Assembly: GCA_965116335.1 (NCBI GenBank)
Contig: OZ220677.1
Location: 1,302,001-1,366,000 of the forward strand
Source of the DNA: G963663315 sp965116335
GTDB lineage: Bacteria > Pseudomonadota > Gammaproteobacteria > Arenicellales > Poriferihabitantaceae
Direction: 5' to 3'
Length of the DNA stretch: 64,000 bases
Below are positions 8,763-16,337 of this stretch, in pieces. Positions within the stretch are counted from its first letter, which is position 1; every line of letters begins with the position of its first letter. The notes under the pieces were generated by a model. The model ran no database searches. It was not told where the DNA came from and was given only the letters and a program-made list of their open reading frames with translations. Position numbers and translations under genes: made by a program.

Positions 8763-9503
8763 TTACGCCTGCCCCCGGCACAGTGACATGAAATTATCGT
8801 AAAGCTGTCGGGCGTTTCTGGCGAAGGAGTCCATGCTGGCATCGCTGTGTGCCTTGATGTTCGCCAGGCCGGACGGCCCCAGAGAGCTTTCCAACGCCCG
8901 CCGGTAAGCTGGAATTGCGCCCCAGTTACTCACTGTGTCCGGCTCGATCTCGACATGGTACTGCATGGACCAGGCCCGGTCACCGACTCGCATCGCCTGC
9001 ACACGACATAGCTCGGAAGAAGCCAGAACAGTGGCGTTTTCCGGTGGCTGGGCAACACAGACCGAATGCCATTGCAGACATTTCTGGGTGACCGGCATAT
9101 TCATGAAAATCGGGTCTGACCTCCCCTCTCCAGTCAGTTCCACCTCCATTACACCAATCTCCGGCGGATTTTGCGGCCCGCAGGTACCACCAAGCGCATC
9201 CGCCAGAAGCTGGTGCCCCAGGCACAGTCCCAGATAAGGCTTGTTCAAGTCGCTGACCCATTTACGAATGGCCTGTTTCTCAGCGATCATCCAGGGATTC
9301 TGATCGACATCCCATACATCCATCGGGCCGCCCATCACCCACAGCGCATCGTAACGTTCAAGCTCAGGAATCGGCTCACCCGCATCCAATTCAATGGCAT
9401 GCCACTCAATCCCGTCTCGCCTGAGAAAATCCCTCAAAATACCGGGGTGTTCACAGGCTATATGCTGAAATACCAGAAGGTTCATGTTGATCTCATTCTC
9501 CAC
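8763..9503 (-). CDS. class I glutamine amidotransferase-like protein
   Basis: A 246-residue GuaA-N/GATase-1-like protein. The nucleophile elbow is YLGLCLGHQLL, with the catalytic Cys about residue 93, and the His-x-Glu of the triad appears in MQYHVEIE. It is a stand-alone amidotransferase domain without a synthetase partner, the type often annotated as a GMP-synthase-like or gamma-glutamyl-polyamine hydrolase-like protein; the substrate cannot be read from sequence. It lies upstream of dsrA on the same strand and is divergent from the DUF924 gene. Whether it belongs to the dsr transcript is unclear because a 201-bp gap with inverted repeats follows. Confidence 0.85.
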   Translation of the reverse strand: MENEINMNLLVFQHIACEHPGILRDFLRRDGIEWHAIELDAGEPIPELERYDALWVMGGPMDVWDVDQNPWMIAEKQAIRKWVSDLNKPYLGLCLGHQLLADALGGTCGPQNPPEIGVMEVELTGEGRSDPIFMNMPVTQKCLQWHSVCVAQPPENATVLASSELCRVQAMRVGDRAWSMQYHVEIEPDTVSNWGAIPAYRRALESSLGPSGLANIKAHSDASMDSFARNARQLYDNFMSLCRGQA

Positions 9504-9584
9504 GTCATTTTTAGCCCTTGTTATCCTGAGATGGGCACTTATACATATTATGATTATGTCATACTATCCACTGATTCACACTGA

Positions 9585-10196
9585 ATGAACCCTATTATGG
9601 AAACAACAGACAGTATTCTTGAGTTCTGGTTTGGTGATGCCACCTCAAACCGGGAGATAAACGACCGGAAAAAAGCGCTGTGGTGGTCGAAAAACGATCA
9701 GACAGACCGGGAAATCACGGAGCGGTTTGAGAGTATTACCAATGCAGTATATCGGGGTGAAATGTCACAAATGCAGCGCTCTGCTCGTGGACTGCTGGCC
9801 TCGATTATCTGCCTGGACCAATTTCCCAGGAATATGTATCGGGGCACCGCCGAGTCCTTTTCCTTCGATCAGGCCGCGCTTCGTCTGGCGATTGAAATGG
9901 TGGACAAGTCCTGGGACCAGACACTGCTTCCTGTTTACCGGGTGTTTGCCTGGTTGCCGTTCGAGCATAGCGAGGACATTGCCATGCAGCACAAATCACT
10001 GATGCTGTACGACAATCTGCGCAATTCGGTGGAACCGGACGAGCGGGAAATGTTCGATGGATATTATCAATTCGCCTACCGGCATTTCGAGATTATCGAG
10101 CGGTTCGGACGCTACCCGCATCGCAATCAGATTCTGGCACGCGAATCCACCGCCGAAGAACTGGCTTTCCTGAGCCAGCCCGGCTCTTCCTTTTGA
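9585..10196 (+). CDS. DUF924 family protein
   Basis: A 203-residue soluble protein with the family's opening (ILEFWFGD), the WWSKNDQTD region, and the middle motif with LICLDQFPRNMYRGTAESF, and a C-terminal FERFGRYPHRN-like stretch (IIERFGRYPHRN). DUF924 proteins are alpha-helical, TPR-like and of unknown biochemical role. The gene is the first of a plus-strand run: its stop overlaps the ATG of the dioxygenase gene by one base (TGATG). A second in-frame ATG at 9597 is an alternative start; neither has a strong ribosome-binding site. Confidence 0.88.
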   Translation: MNPIMETTDSILEFWFGDATSNREINDRKKALWWSKNDQTDREITERFESITNAVYRGEMSQMQRSARGLLASIICLDQFPRNMYRGTAESFSFDQAALRLAIEMVDKSWDQTLLPVYRVFAWLPFEHSEDIAMQHKSLMLYDNLRNSVEPDEREMFDGYYQFAYRHFEIIERFGRYPHRNQILARESTAEELAFLSQPGSSF

Positions 10197-11125
10197 TGGA
10201 TCTAAAGGCCGCCGCGCCACCAGCGCAATGCAATCCATTCGACCCTGGCGACCGGGCCGCTTATCAGCGCTGGCGAGAGTGGAAACTGGCCCGCTATGTG
10301 ACCGATGCGTCGGCGCTTAAAACCCGAATCGCAGAACCCGGCAATATCTCCGCCAGCGAACGACAATCCCTGCAAGCATCCTGTGACCGCAACAATCTCT
10401 GCTTTTACCACAGTGACTCCACAATGACCCGAAGCCGTGTACTGGAGCTTGGCGCCAGCATGGGATTGCGGCGTGTCGTCTCCAATCTCTATGCGGATGA
10501 TCAAGGCGTCAGTGAAGTCCGGGTCAGCCGCAACCACCGGCAACAGAAATTTATTCCCTATACCAACCAGTCATTGAACTGGCATACGGACGGCTATTAC
10601 CAGCCTGCCGGAGACGGCGACAGCGATAACACAAGTGACAGGATTCAGTCATTTATCCTGCATTGCGTCGAGTCAGCGCCCGGCGGCGGAGAGAATCATC
10701 TGCTGGATCACGAGATTGCCTATATCCTGCTGCGTGACCAGAACCCGGATTATATCGCGGCACTGATGCACCCTGAAGCGATGACCATTCCAGCCAATCG
10801 AACCGACCACCGCAACATTCGGCAGAGCGTCACCGGCCCGGTTTTTGCGGTCACCGCCAGCGGTCGGCTGTGGATGCGGTATACTGCCCGCACCCGGTCT
10901 GTCCTGTGGCGCGCCGACCCGGTTCTCAGTGAGGCACGGGCAGCGTTGACCGATTTGCTGGAGAACTCCGGATATGTCATCAGACACACCCTGTCCCCCG
11001 GCGAAGGGCTGATCTGTAATAATGTCCTGCATAACAGAACGTCATTTGTGCAATGCGAACAACAGAACCGACTACTCTATCGTGTCCGATACCTGGACCG
11101 GATCGACGCGCAGATTCCTGATTAA
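10196..11125 (+). CDS. TauD/TfdA-type Fe(II)/2-oxoglutarate dioxygenase
   Basis: About 309 residues. The iron-binding HxD is in LNWHTDGYYQ, the distal His in NNVLHNRTSF, and the 2-oxoglutarate-binding Arg in RLLYRVRYLDR, so the facial triad looks complete. The family hydroxylates substrates such as taurine, carnitine precursors or betaines; the substrate here is not readable. The ATG at 10196 overlaps the DUF924 stop, so the two are co-translated. A TTG one codon earlier is also in frame. Its position close to the dsr operon hints at sulfonate or betaine chemistry, but that is guesswork. Confidence 0.85.
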   Translation: MDLKAAAPPAQCNPFDPGDRAAYQRWREWKLARYVTDASALKTRIAEPGNISASERQSLQASCDRNNLCFYHSDSTMTRSRVLELGASMGLRRVVSNLYADDQGVSEVRVSRNHRQQKFIPYTNQSLNWHTDGYYQPAGDGDSDNTSDRIQSFILHCVESAPGGGENHLLDHEIAYILLRDQNPDYIAALMHPEAMTIPANRTDHRNIRQSVTGPVFAVTASGRLWMRYTARTRSVLWRADPVLSEARAALTDLLENSGYVIRHTLSPGEGLICNNVLHNRTSFVQCEQQNRLLYRVRYLDRIDAQIPD

Positions 11126-11151
11126 CCCCTGATCACTGGAAATAACCCTGC

Positions 11152-11865
11152 ATGCCACCACCCAAAACCCGATTTGACTTCGGCGCTGAAACCGGCGCAG
11201 ATACGGTCGTCTCGACCGCTGCCCTCAAACAACGGTTGACCCTGCTCGAAACCCGCCTGACCGAACAACGATCAGCGGCTGAACCGGACCCGGTCCTGAT
11301 TGCCCGGCTTGACAAGGACGCCGCCTGGTTACTGCTCGAACTGGGACAGCGTGAGCAGGCATGGCAACGGGGACGAGCGCAATTCGACTCACTTTTTACC
11401 GCACGCGACTGGCCAGCAGTGATTGATTTGTGTGATCTCCTTTTCCAGTGCAATCAGGCGGACAGTCTGGCCGCGCTCGGCCAGGGAGTCTGGCTGGCGG
11501 TCACCTTCCCGGTCAACCCGAAAATCACCATTGACATGCTGCAACATGTAATTGACGAAACCGCTGACGATGCCGATGGTGCTGCCGTAGCTGCCGCGAC
11601 CGCAATCTATGTCCATGATTTACGCAAGCAACCAAACGAAGACCCGGGGTTGTATGTCGATGCCATGCAGATGCTGACCACCGTTGGCCGCCGCCATGCT
11701 GATGCCCATGATCAGGCTGCCTTCGAGCAGTGGGTCGAGAGGATGGAACTGGATAACCCGGAAAAGTTCCTGGTTCGACTGCGTAATGTAATTGACGTGC
11801 TGGTACAGGATCAGTGGTGGTTCGACCGCAATCAGATACAGGCCGGACTGCCGGACGACGACTGA
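11152..11865 (+). CDS. conserved-looking hypothetical protein, helical
   Basis: A 237-residue soluble protein that I do not recognise. It is acidic and helix-rich with paired Ala/Leu segments reminiscent of TPR-like solenoids (AAWLLLELGQREQAWQRG), has no signal peptide or membrane segment, and ends DDD. It starts 26 bp after the dioxygenase gene and is probably the third gene of that operon. Its stop codon abuts a 32-bp element that recurs at 12253-12284. Confidence 0.6.
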   Translation: MPPPKTRFDFGAETGADTVVSTAALKQRLTLLETRLTEQRSAAEPDPVLIARLDKDAAWLLLELGQREQAWQRGRAQFDSLFTARDWPAVIDLCDLLFQCNQADSLAALGQGVWLAVTFPVNPKITIDMLQHVIDETADDADGAAVAAATAIYVHDLRKQPNEDPGLYVDAMQMLTTVGRRHADAHDQAAFEQWVERMELDNPEKFLVRLRNVIDVLVQDQWWFDRNQIQAGLPDDD

Positions 11866-11897
11866 ACCGGGATTTTATCCAGTCCGGGATAACCGCG
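11866..11897. repeat. 32-bp direct repeat, copy 1
   Basis: Begins ACCGGGATTTTATCCAGTCC and ends AACCGCG; an identical 32-bp copy is at 12253-12284. Internally it has CCGGGAT twice and a small GGAT/ATCC palindrome. Copy 1 lies between the stop of the plus-strand 237-residue gene and the stop of the minus-strand gene ending at 11901. Copy 2 lies just past the stop of the next minus-strand gene. Confidence 0.85.
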
Positions 11898-11900
11898 CTA

Positions 11901-12143
11901 TTAAACCCGACTTTCTTCCGGTTGCTCTATCACTACTGGACGGCCTCGCAAGCCCTCTACTACGCCGGACAAGTGTCCCACTTGTTGCGTAAGCTGGTTT
12001 ATTTGCTGGTTTACTTGTTGGGCAAGCTGGTTGACCTGTTGCCGTAACTCGGCAATATCCCGGCTCTGGCGATTGCTGGCCGGGACAAGTATCCCGGCCA
12101 ATGCCAAGCCTACCCCGATAATCGCGTATAACTCTGGTGTCAT
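11901..12143 (-). CDS. small membrane-anchored coiled-coil protein
   Basis: An 80-residue protein: an N-terminal hydrophobic helix (YAIIGVGLALAGILVPA) then a Gln/Val heptad coiled coil (repeats of QQVNQLA type) and a Pro-rich tail. The segment QINQLTQQVGHLSGVVE is nearly identical to the C-terminus of the protein at 61190-61498, and the DNA around it is also clearly similar, so the two genes share a module. Function unknown; oligomerisation at the membrane is a reasonable inference. An AGG about 10 bp upstream could serve as ribosome-binding site. Confidence 0.6.
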   Translation of the reverse strand: MTPELYAIIGVGLALAGILVPASNRQSRDIAELRQQVNQLAQQVNQQINQLTQQVGHLSGVVEGLRGRPVVIEQPEESRV

Positions 12144-12252
12144 AATTCGTTGCCTGTCTGTTCTTTTCTGGTGTTCCTATTCTGGCCGGGTTGCGCCGCA
12201 AGGTCAACCCGGATTCCCGGCTGGCCGGGTCGGTCGGGTTGTGGATGGACTG

Positions 12253-12284
12253 ACCGGGATTTTATCCAGTCCGGGATAACCGCG
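12253..12284. repeat. 32-bp direct repeat, copy 2
   Basis: Identical to 11866-11897. It sits 3 bp beyond the stop codon of the minus-strand gene 12288-13100, that is, in the same 3-prime position as copy 1 relative to the gene 11901-12143. Confidence 0.85.
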
Positions 12285-12287
12285 TTA

Positions 12288-13100
12288 TCAGCCGCCCGGG
12301 CCCGCCCCGATCACATCGAACACGCGGGCCAGGATTAGCAAGGTAAGGGCAAACTGAATACCGACCATCCAGCGCAACCCGTTTATTCCCCCCTTGACTC
12401 CGTTTATTTCCCCCTTCATTTCTCCCTTCAACCCGGCTATTGAATCCCGGACTCCGGTCATTTCCCCCTTCAATCCGTTTATTTCCCCCTTGACTCCGTT
12501 CACTTCCCCCCGGACTCCGTTTATTTCCCCTTTCATTTCCCCCTTCAATCCGGTTATTTCTCCGATTATTTCCCCCTGGACTCTGGTTATTGAATCCCGG
12601 ACTCCGGTCATTTCCCCCTTCAATCCGGCTACTTCCCCGGCTATTGAATCCCGGACTCCGGTCATTTCCCCCTTCAATCCGGTTATGCCCCCCTGGACTC
12701 CGGTCATTTCCTCCTTCAATCCGGTTATGCCCCCCTGGACTCCGGTCATTTCCCCCTTCAATCCGGTTACTTCCAATTTCAGGCTTGCCCTTGTTGCCAA
12801 GCCTTTCAAGTCTTCCTGTACCGCTTCCAGGCTTGCCCTTGTTGCCAAGCCTTTCAAGTCTTTCTTTATCGCTTTCAGGCTTGCTTTTGTTGCCAAGACT
12901 TGTTTCAGGTATTCCTTTGTTACCGGGTCTTCTTTCACTTCCGGGTCTTCTTTCAATTCGTCTAACAATTCGTCCAAGTCTTCCGGGTTTCCAACGGAAA
13001 CCACGGTTTGTTCCTCTTTACCCGTCTTATCCTTCATTCCTTCTAATAAGCCTTCTCGGTGTATTTCCTTTTCGGCTTCCCGCTCGCTTACTGTTCCCAT
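12288..13100 (-). CDS. long repetitive coiled-coil protein with C-terminal membrane anchor
   Basis: A 270-residue protein. The N-terminus is charged; residues about 75-235 are tandem heptad-type repeats built on LKGEMTG, VRDSIAG and VQGGITG units, and the DNA is correspondingly repetitive. It ends with GLRWMVGIQFALTLLILARV, a transmembrane helix whose sequence closely matches the LRWMFGLHFVLTLVIL segment of the DUF1640-type protein at 61190-61498. GGAGGT 8 bp before the ATG supports the start. It belongs to a family of membrane-tethered coiled coils; the function is unknown. Repeat number could vary by slippage or recombination. Confidence 0.7.
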   Translation of the reverse strand: MGTVSEREAEKEIHREGLLEGMKDKTGKEEQTVVSVGNPEDLDELLDELKEDPEVKEDPVTKEYLKQVLATKASLKAIKKDLKGLATRASLEAVQEDLKGLATRASLKLEVTGLKGEMTGVQGGITGLKEEMTGVQGGITGLKGEMTGVRDSIAGEVAGLKGEMTGVRDSITRVQGEIIGEITGLKGEMKGEINGVRGEVNGVKGEINGLKGEMTGVRDSIAGLKGEMKGEINGVKGGINGLRWMVGIQFALTLLILARVFDVIGAGPGG

Positions 13101-13124
13101 GTTCGGATTACCTCCGGTTATTGG

Positions 13125-14369
13125 TCATTCACAAAACTTATTCTGATATTTTTTATGTCGCCTGTCAAACTCGGATTGACATTTGTCCAGGCTCGCCTTG
13201 TAAAAGCTCCGTATACGCTTTTTTTCATTGTCAACATCGCTGGCCTGCCGTCCGATTAAAACCATTGCACTAACCGCGCTGTCCATTGCCCCGTTAGCAC
13301 TGGATACGCACTGTTGCCGCGCCGCTTTATAATCCTTTAACAGTTCTTCATCGTCCCATATTTTAATACCGGAACCGGCTGGCAGTCCGCTTGTTTCCCG
13401 CCCGTTGCCGTTCCTCCATTTGCCAAGATTGAAAGTACCCAGGTTTACCCAGTTATAACACTTGACCGGCTGGCCGGTGGTGGTGCCGGTTCCTCCGTCA
13501 TAGTAGGATATTAAATTCTCTAGGGCATTTACTGCGGATTTTTCTTCCCCTTCTTCCCAGATGCTCCGGGACAAGGTAATTCGATAACTGGCATCTTCAA
13601 AAATACCGTCCTCGCCCCACGCCCCCGCAATATTAACCCTTTTGTAATTGCTACACTTTGTATCATTCCGACATATTAAATAAAGATAAAGATAATCTGT
13701 GCTTTGGACCTCGCCTATATCGGATAGTTTCATTCTAATTACATAATCTTCGCTTCCTGCGGCTGGGTGTCCCCTATAGCGATAGTATATGATTTCATCG
13801 TCCGATATTTCTATTTCAGATTTTGTATTGACGTTTCCGTGAAGGCTTTCGTCCTCCGCTTCTGTAGAAAACCAGCTTGTACTTGTTGATCTTTCTGTAG
13901 TACGCCGCACTTCCGCGATCAATTCGCTTTCTCTGTTTACTTCTACTTCTTCCCCCTGATCAGCTTCCACGCTTCCGGCTTCGGCTGTTACGCTTCCGGC
14001 CTCGCCTGCCGGTTCGCTTTCATTGCTGGCCGTTGCTTCGGCTTCGGTTCCTTCCGGTGGACACGGCCCCGCGTCCCCCGCCCGGTAAAAATCCACTTGC
14101 GCCAGTAACAGGGTTTTGTCGCCCGTGTTCGGGTTTCCACCATGCGCCCGCACAAAAGCCGCCGCCGCTTGGGTTGTCCGCTTGCCATAGTCCCCATCAA
14201 TCGCGCCCGCATTAAACCCGCATCCATTCAACGCTTGTTGAACCTCCCGGATACTGTTCTTTGCCGCTTCGTCCTCGGCATGGCCGGGCATTGTCAACAA
14301 TAGAAAAGCCGCCATTGTCAGGATTGCCAGCCGTCCAACGGCCAGGGTCTTGATGATTGTTGTTTTCAT
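13125..14369 (-). CDS. secreted protein with peptidoglycan-binding domain
   Basis: 414 residues. A signal peptide (residues about 1-31, ending MPGHAE) is followed by a PG_binding_1-like domain at about 38-85 (EVQQALNGCGFNAGAIDGDYGKRTTQAAAAF), an acidic Glu/Ala/Ser linker at about 105-150, and a C-terminal region of about 250 residues that I do not recognise, containing paired cysteines (CRNDTKCSNYK, CYNW, CVSS). It is probably periplasmic or cell-wall-associated. GAGGA lies 8 bp before the start. It is part of a minus-strand run of exported small proteins. Confidence 0.7.
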   Translation of the reverse strand: MKTTIIKTLAVGRLAILTMAAFLLLTMPGHAEDEAAKNSIREVQQALNGCGFNAGAIDGDYGKRTTQAAAAFVRAHGGNPNTGDKTLLLAQVDFYRAGDAGPCPPEGTEAEATASNESEPAGEAGSVTAEAGSVEADQGEEVEVNRESELIAEVRRTTERSTSTSWFSTEAEDESLHGNVNTKSEIEISDDEIIYYRYRGHPAAGSEDYVIRMKLSDIGEVQSTDYLYLYLICRNDTKCSNYKRVNIAGAWGEDGIFEDASYRITLSRSIWEEGEEKSAVNALENLISYYDGGTGTTTGQPVKCYNWVNLGTFNLGKWRNGNGRETSGLPAGSGIKIWDDEELLKDYKAARQQCVSSANGAMDSAVSAMVLIGRQASDVDNEKKRIRSFYKASLDKCQSEFDRRHKKYQNKFCE

Positions 14370-14398
14370 GGTTGAATCCTCGTTATTGGTTGATTGAT

Positions 14399-14422
14399 AA
14401 AGCCGGTAATATACCCGGCTTT
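14399..14422 (-). terminator. intrinsic terminator-like hairpin
   Basis: AAAGCCGG and CCGGCTTT arms with an 8-base loop, ending in a short T run on the minus strand. It follows the stop of the gene at 14435-14794. A near-copy is at 15237-15258. Confidence 0.6.
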
Positions 14423-14434
14423 ATCTGGTTGCGT

Positions 14435-14794
14435 CTACCAATCACGCCCACGCCGCCACTCGTTAAGGTCTGGTATACATTGCGGCGATCCGCTTCGGTA
14501 GCCTGTTATTATTGGATCATGGTTATCTGAATCGGTCATAACGCTTTCCCTTTCTTGCAAAATTGGAATTATGGGTACAACCCATCTACAGGGTACAAAG
14601 TCCTTTATTTTCGGTACATATTCCGGCAAGTCTGCATCCCCTCGTTTTTCTGGTATGGGTACTACTTCGATTACAAAACGGGTTGGTGCTTCTTCTTCGT
14701 ATTCTTCCCAGTACTCCGGTGGCGCGATTGTTGTCGCGCTTGCGGCCAGTGGCATGATCAGCAATGCCAGCCCCGCCAGTATTTTCAATTTCAT
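14435..14794 (-). CDS. small secreted protein of unknown function
   Basis: Start placed at the ATG at 14794, which has GAGGAA 7-8 bp upstream and gives a clean signal peptide (MKLKILAGLALLIMPLAASA); a frame extending further upstream would bury that peptide internally. The mature part is about 100 residues, rich in Pro, Glu and Tyr, with two cysteines. No domain recognised. The signal peptide and its DNA are almost identical to those of the next gene (14948-15214), so one was copied from the other or both share a mobile leader segment. Confidence 0.6.
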   Translation of the reverse strand: MKLKILAGLALLIMPLAASATTIAPPEYWEEYEEEAPTRFVIEVVPIPEKRGDADLPEYVPKIKDFVPCRWVVPIIPILQERESVMTDSDNHDPIITGYRSGSPQCIPDLNEWRRGRDW

Positions 14795-14947
14795 TATGGA
14801 TTCCTCGGTTGTAGTGAGATTACCATTAGAAACCAGGTTACTTAAACCTGCCCTGAACCAATAAAACCGGGTTTTTACCCGCGCCGCCGATTCTGCAAGC
14901 TCCTGTAATCGCCTGTATCGGCTTTTCAAGGGTCGCCCTATATCTGC

Positions 14948-15214
14948 CTATAGGCCAATATCCGGCTTGCCAGCCTGCCACGCGCTGGCCGCGCTGGATG
15001 ATGATTCAGTGTTAGTCCTTTCCTGTTCTACGCCGTTTATAAACTGGATTGTGTAACTTGTGCCGTCCGGCCTTGTGTATGTCCATTGCCCGTGTCGTTC
15101 ACCGTCTACAATCGGGCCTTCCATAACCGTACCATCCGGCCATTCAATTACTTCCGCGCTTGCGGCCAGTGGCAGAATCAGCAATGCCAGAATTGCCAGT
15201 ATTTTCAATTTCAT
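14948..15214 (-). CDS. small secreted MORN-repeat-like protein
   Basis: Start at the ATG at 15214 (GGGAT upstream), giving signal peptide MKLKILAILALLILPLAASA and a mature domain of about 68 residues with MORN-like spacing (DGTVMEGPIVDGERHGQW, then RPDGTSYTIQFINGV). MORN-type repeats occur in periplasmic and outer-membrane-associated proteins, but the role here is unknown. It shares its signal peptide with the neighbour at 14435-14794. Confidence 0.6.
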   Translation of the reverse strand: MKLKILAILALLILPLAASAEVIEWPDGTVMEGPIVDGERHGQWTYTRPDGTSYTIQFINGVEQERTNTESSSSAASAWQAGKPDIGL

Positions 15215-15236
15215 TGTTATATCCCGGTTATTGGTC

Positions 15237-15258
15237 AAGCCGGGAATATACCCGGCTT
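15237..15258 (-). terminator. intrinsic terminator-like hairpin
   Basis: AAGCCGGG and CCCGGCTT arms around a 6-base AT loop, downstream of the ribbon-helix-helix gene ending at 15263. The sequence closely resembles the hairpin at 14399-14422, which fits duplication of gene-plus-flank units in this patch. Confidence 0.55.
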
Positions 15259-15262
15259 TGCA

Positions 15263-15595
15263 CTACTGGACAATCAAGCCGTCCCGCTCCATTTCTGCCT
15301 GTAACTGTTCCATGCTCTTGCCCTGCCCGGTGGCCGGTCGATTGCTGGCCGGGGTCGATTGCTCGACCTGGCCGCGCTCGATGTTGGCCGGGTCGATGGT
15401 ATCCCCCTGGACGGTCTGCCAGGCTGTTTGTATCAAGGCTTCAATCATCCTTGACCGGGTTACTTGATGCAGTCGCGCCAGTTCGTCCAGTTCGTCCCGC
15501 CTGGCCGGATGGAGTCGGATATTGACTTGTGCCCGCTTGTCCGCCGGGTCGGTTACGCGCTCCGACCATCGCGCATAATACTTGTGTTTATTCAT
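15263..15595 (-). CDS. ribbon-helix-helix-like DNA-binding protein
   Basis: 110 residues. Residues about 20-60 fit an RHH/CopG-Arc fold: a beta strand (AQVNIRLHPARRDEL) followed by two helices (DELARLHQVTRSRMIEALIQTAW). The remainder is a low-complexity Gln/Pro/Glu tail. RHH proteins act as repressors, often as antitoxins or plasmid copy or partition regulators. No clear toxin partner is adjacent on this strand; the 61-residue frame immediately upstream (15609-15794) is the only candidate. Confidence 0.6.
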   Translation of the reverse strand: MNKHKYYARWSERVTDPADKRAQVNIRLHPARRDELDELARLHQVTRSRMIEALIQTAWQTVQGDTIDPANIERGQVEQSTPASNRPATGQGKSMEQLQAEMERDGLIVQ

Positions 15596-15608
15596 CTACT
15601 GATTCCGG

Positions 15609-15794
15609 CTAATGTGCCAAGTCACAAATGCTCTTTTGGTCGAGACGTTCGTTTTCGGGGATGATTTTATTAATTTCTCGGAGCTTTTGTAGCGAAATCG
15701 GGTGCTGTCCATTCTTTTGCATTTTTCCGCTATCCCGCCAGGGAATCTCTCCTTTGCCATTGTATATGATTTCTATTTCACGTTCGGCAATCAA
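15609..15794 (-). CDS. small hypothetical protein
   Basis: A 61-residue frame beginning at a TTG directly after an in-frame stop. It is charged, with no signal peptide or recognised motif. It may be a small gene upstream of the RHH gene or a remnant of a larger one. Coding status is uncertain. Confidence 0.3.
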   Translation of the reverse strand: MIAEREIEIIYNGKGEIPWRDSGKMQKNGQHPISLQKLREINKIIPENERLDQKSICDLAH

Positions 15795-15900
15795 AACTTA
15801 TTCTGCTATTTAAGCAAAGAGACTTTCTTTCTTGTTAATTGAAACCTATGAGGTTACAATTCACAGATGATACGGAGCTTTCAGCATAAGAGGCGATGCC

Positions 15901-16185
15901 ATGCTAATGCACAATCCCCCACATCCCGGCGAAATGATAAAAGAGCTTTGTCTTGACCCTCTTGGCCTTACCGTCACATCAGCGGCCAGGTCGTTAGGCG
16001 TGAGCCGAAAAACACTGAGTCAAATCGTAAATGGTCGCACAGGCATCAGCCCGGAAATGGCTGTTCGGCTATCCATCGCCTTCAGTACATCAGCAGAGAG
16101 CTGGATCAATCAACAAGGCCATTATGATTTGTGGCAGGCAGAACAGCGTCGTGAACAGTTACAGGTTCAACCCTTATTTGCCTGA
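15901..16185 (+). CDS. HigA-type XRE family regulator (orphan antitoxin-like)
   Basis: 94 residues with the HigA signature: PPHPGEMIKELCLDPLGLTVTSAA, a Cro/C1 helix-turn-helix (AARSLGVSRKTLSQIVNGRTGIS) and the W-x-x-x-Q tail (SWINQQGHYDLWQA). HigA normally neutralises the HigB mRNA interferase encoded immediately upstream in the same direction. Upstream here there is only about 100 bp of AT-rich sequence and then minus-strand genes, so no higB is present. GAGG precedes the ATG. Probably a solitary regulator or a TA remnant. Confidence 0.82.
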   Translation: MLMHNPPHPGEMIKELCLDPLGLTVTSAARSLGVSRKTLSQIVNGRTGISPEMAVRLSIAFSTSAESWINQQGHYDLWQAEQRREQLQVQPLFA

Positions 16186-16337
16186 GCGTCATTTCGTGTT
16201 TTTCTTATTCAATATGGTTCAAAAATGGTACTTCTTAAAAACAGTATCTCAAGGTATATTTACCGCTTTGCGATTTTTCCCCTGACAATCATTAGTCAAT
16301 CATTAGTAGTATACAAATACCAACGGAGATCATCATT

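Noticed and set aside
11866..12284. Integron cassette attC sites
   Set aside because: The 32-bp repeats lack the paired R/L box structure of attC and no integrase is present; the gene-end position is kept as a weaker recombination idea.
12394..13146. Plus-strand proline/phenylalanine-rich protein
   Set aside because: It is the antisense of the minus-strand coiled-coil gene, which has a clear ribosome-binding site, heptads and a membrane anchor.
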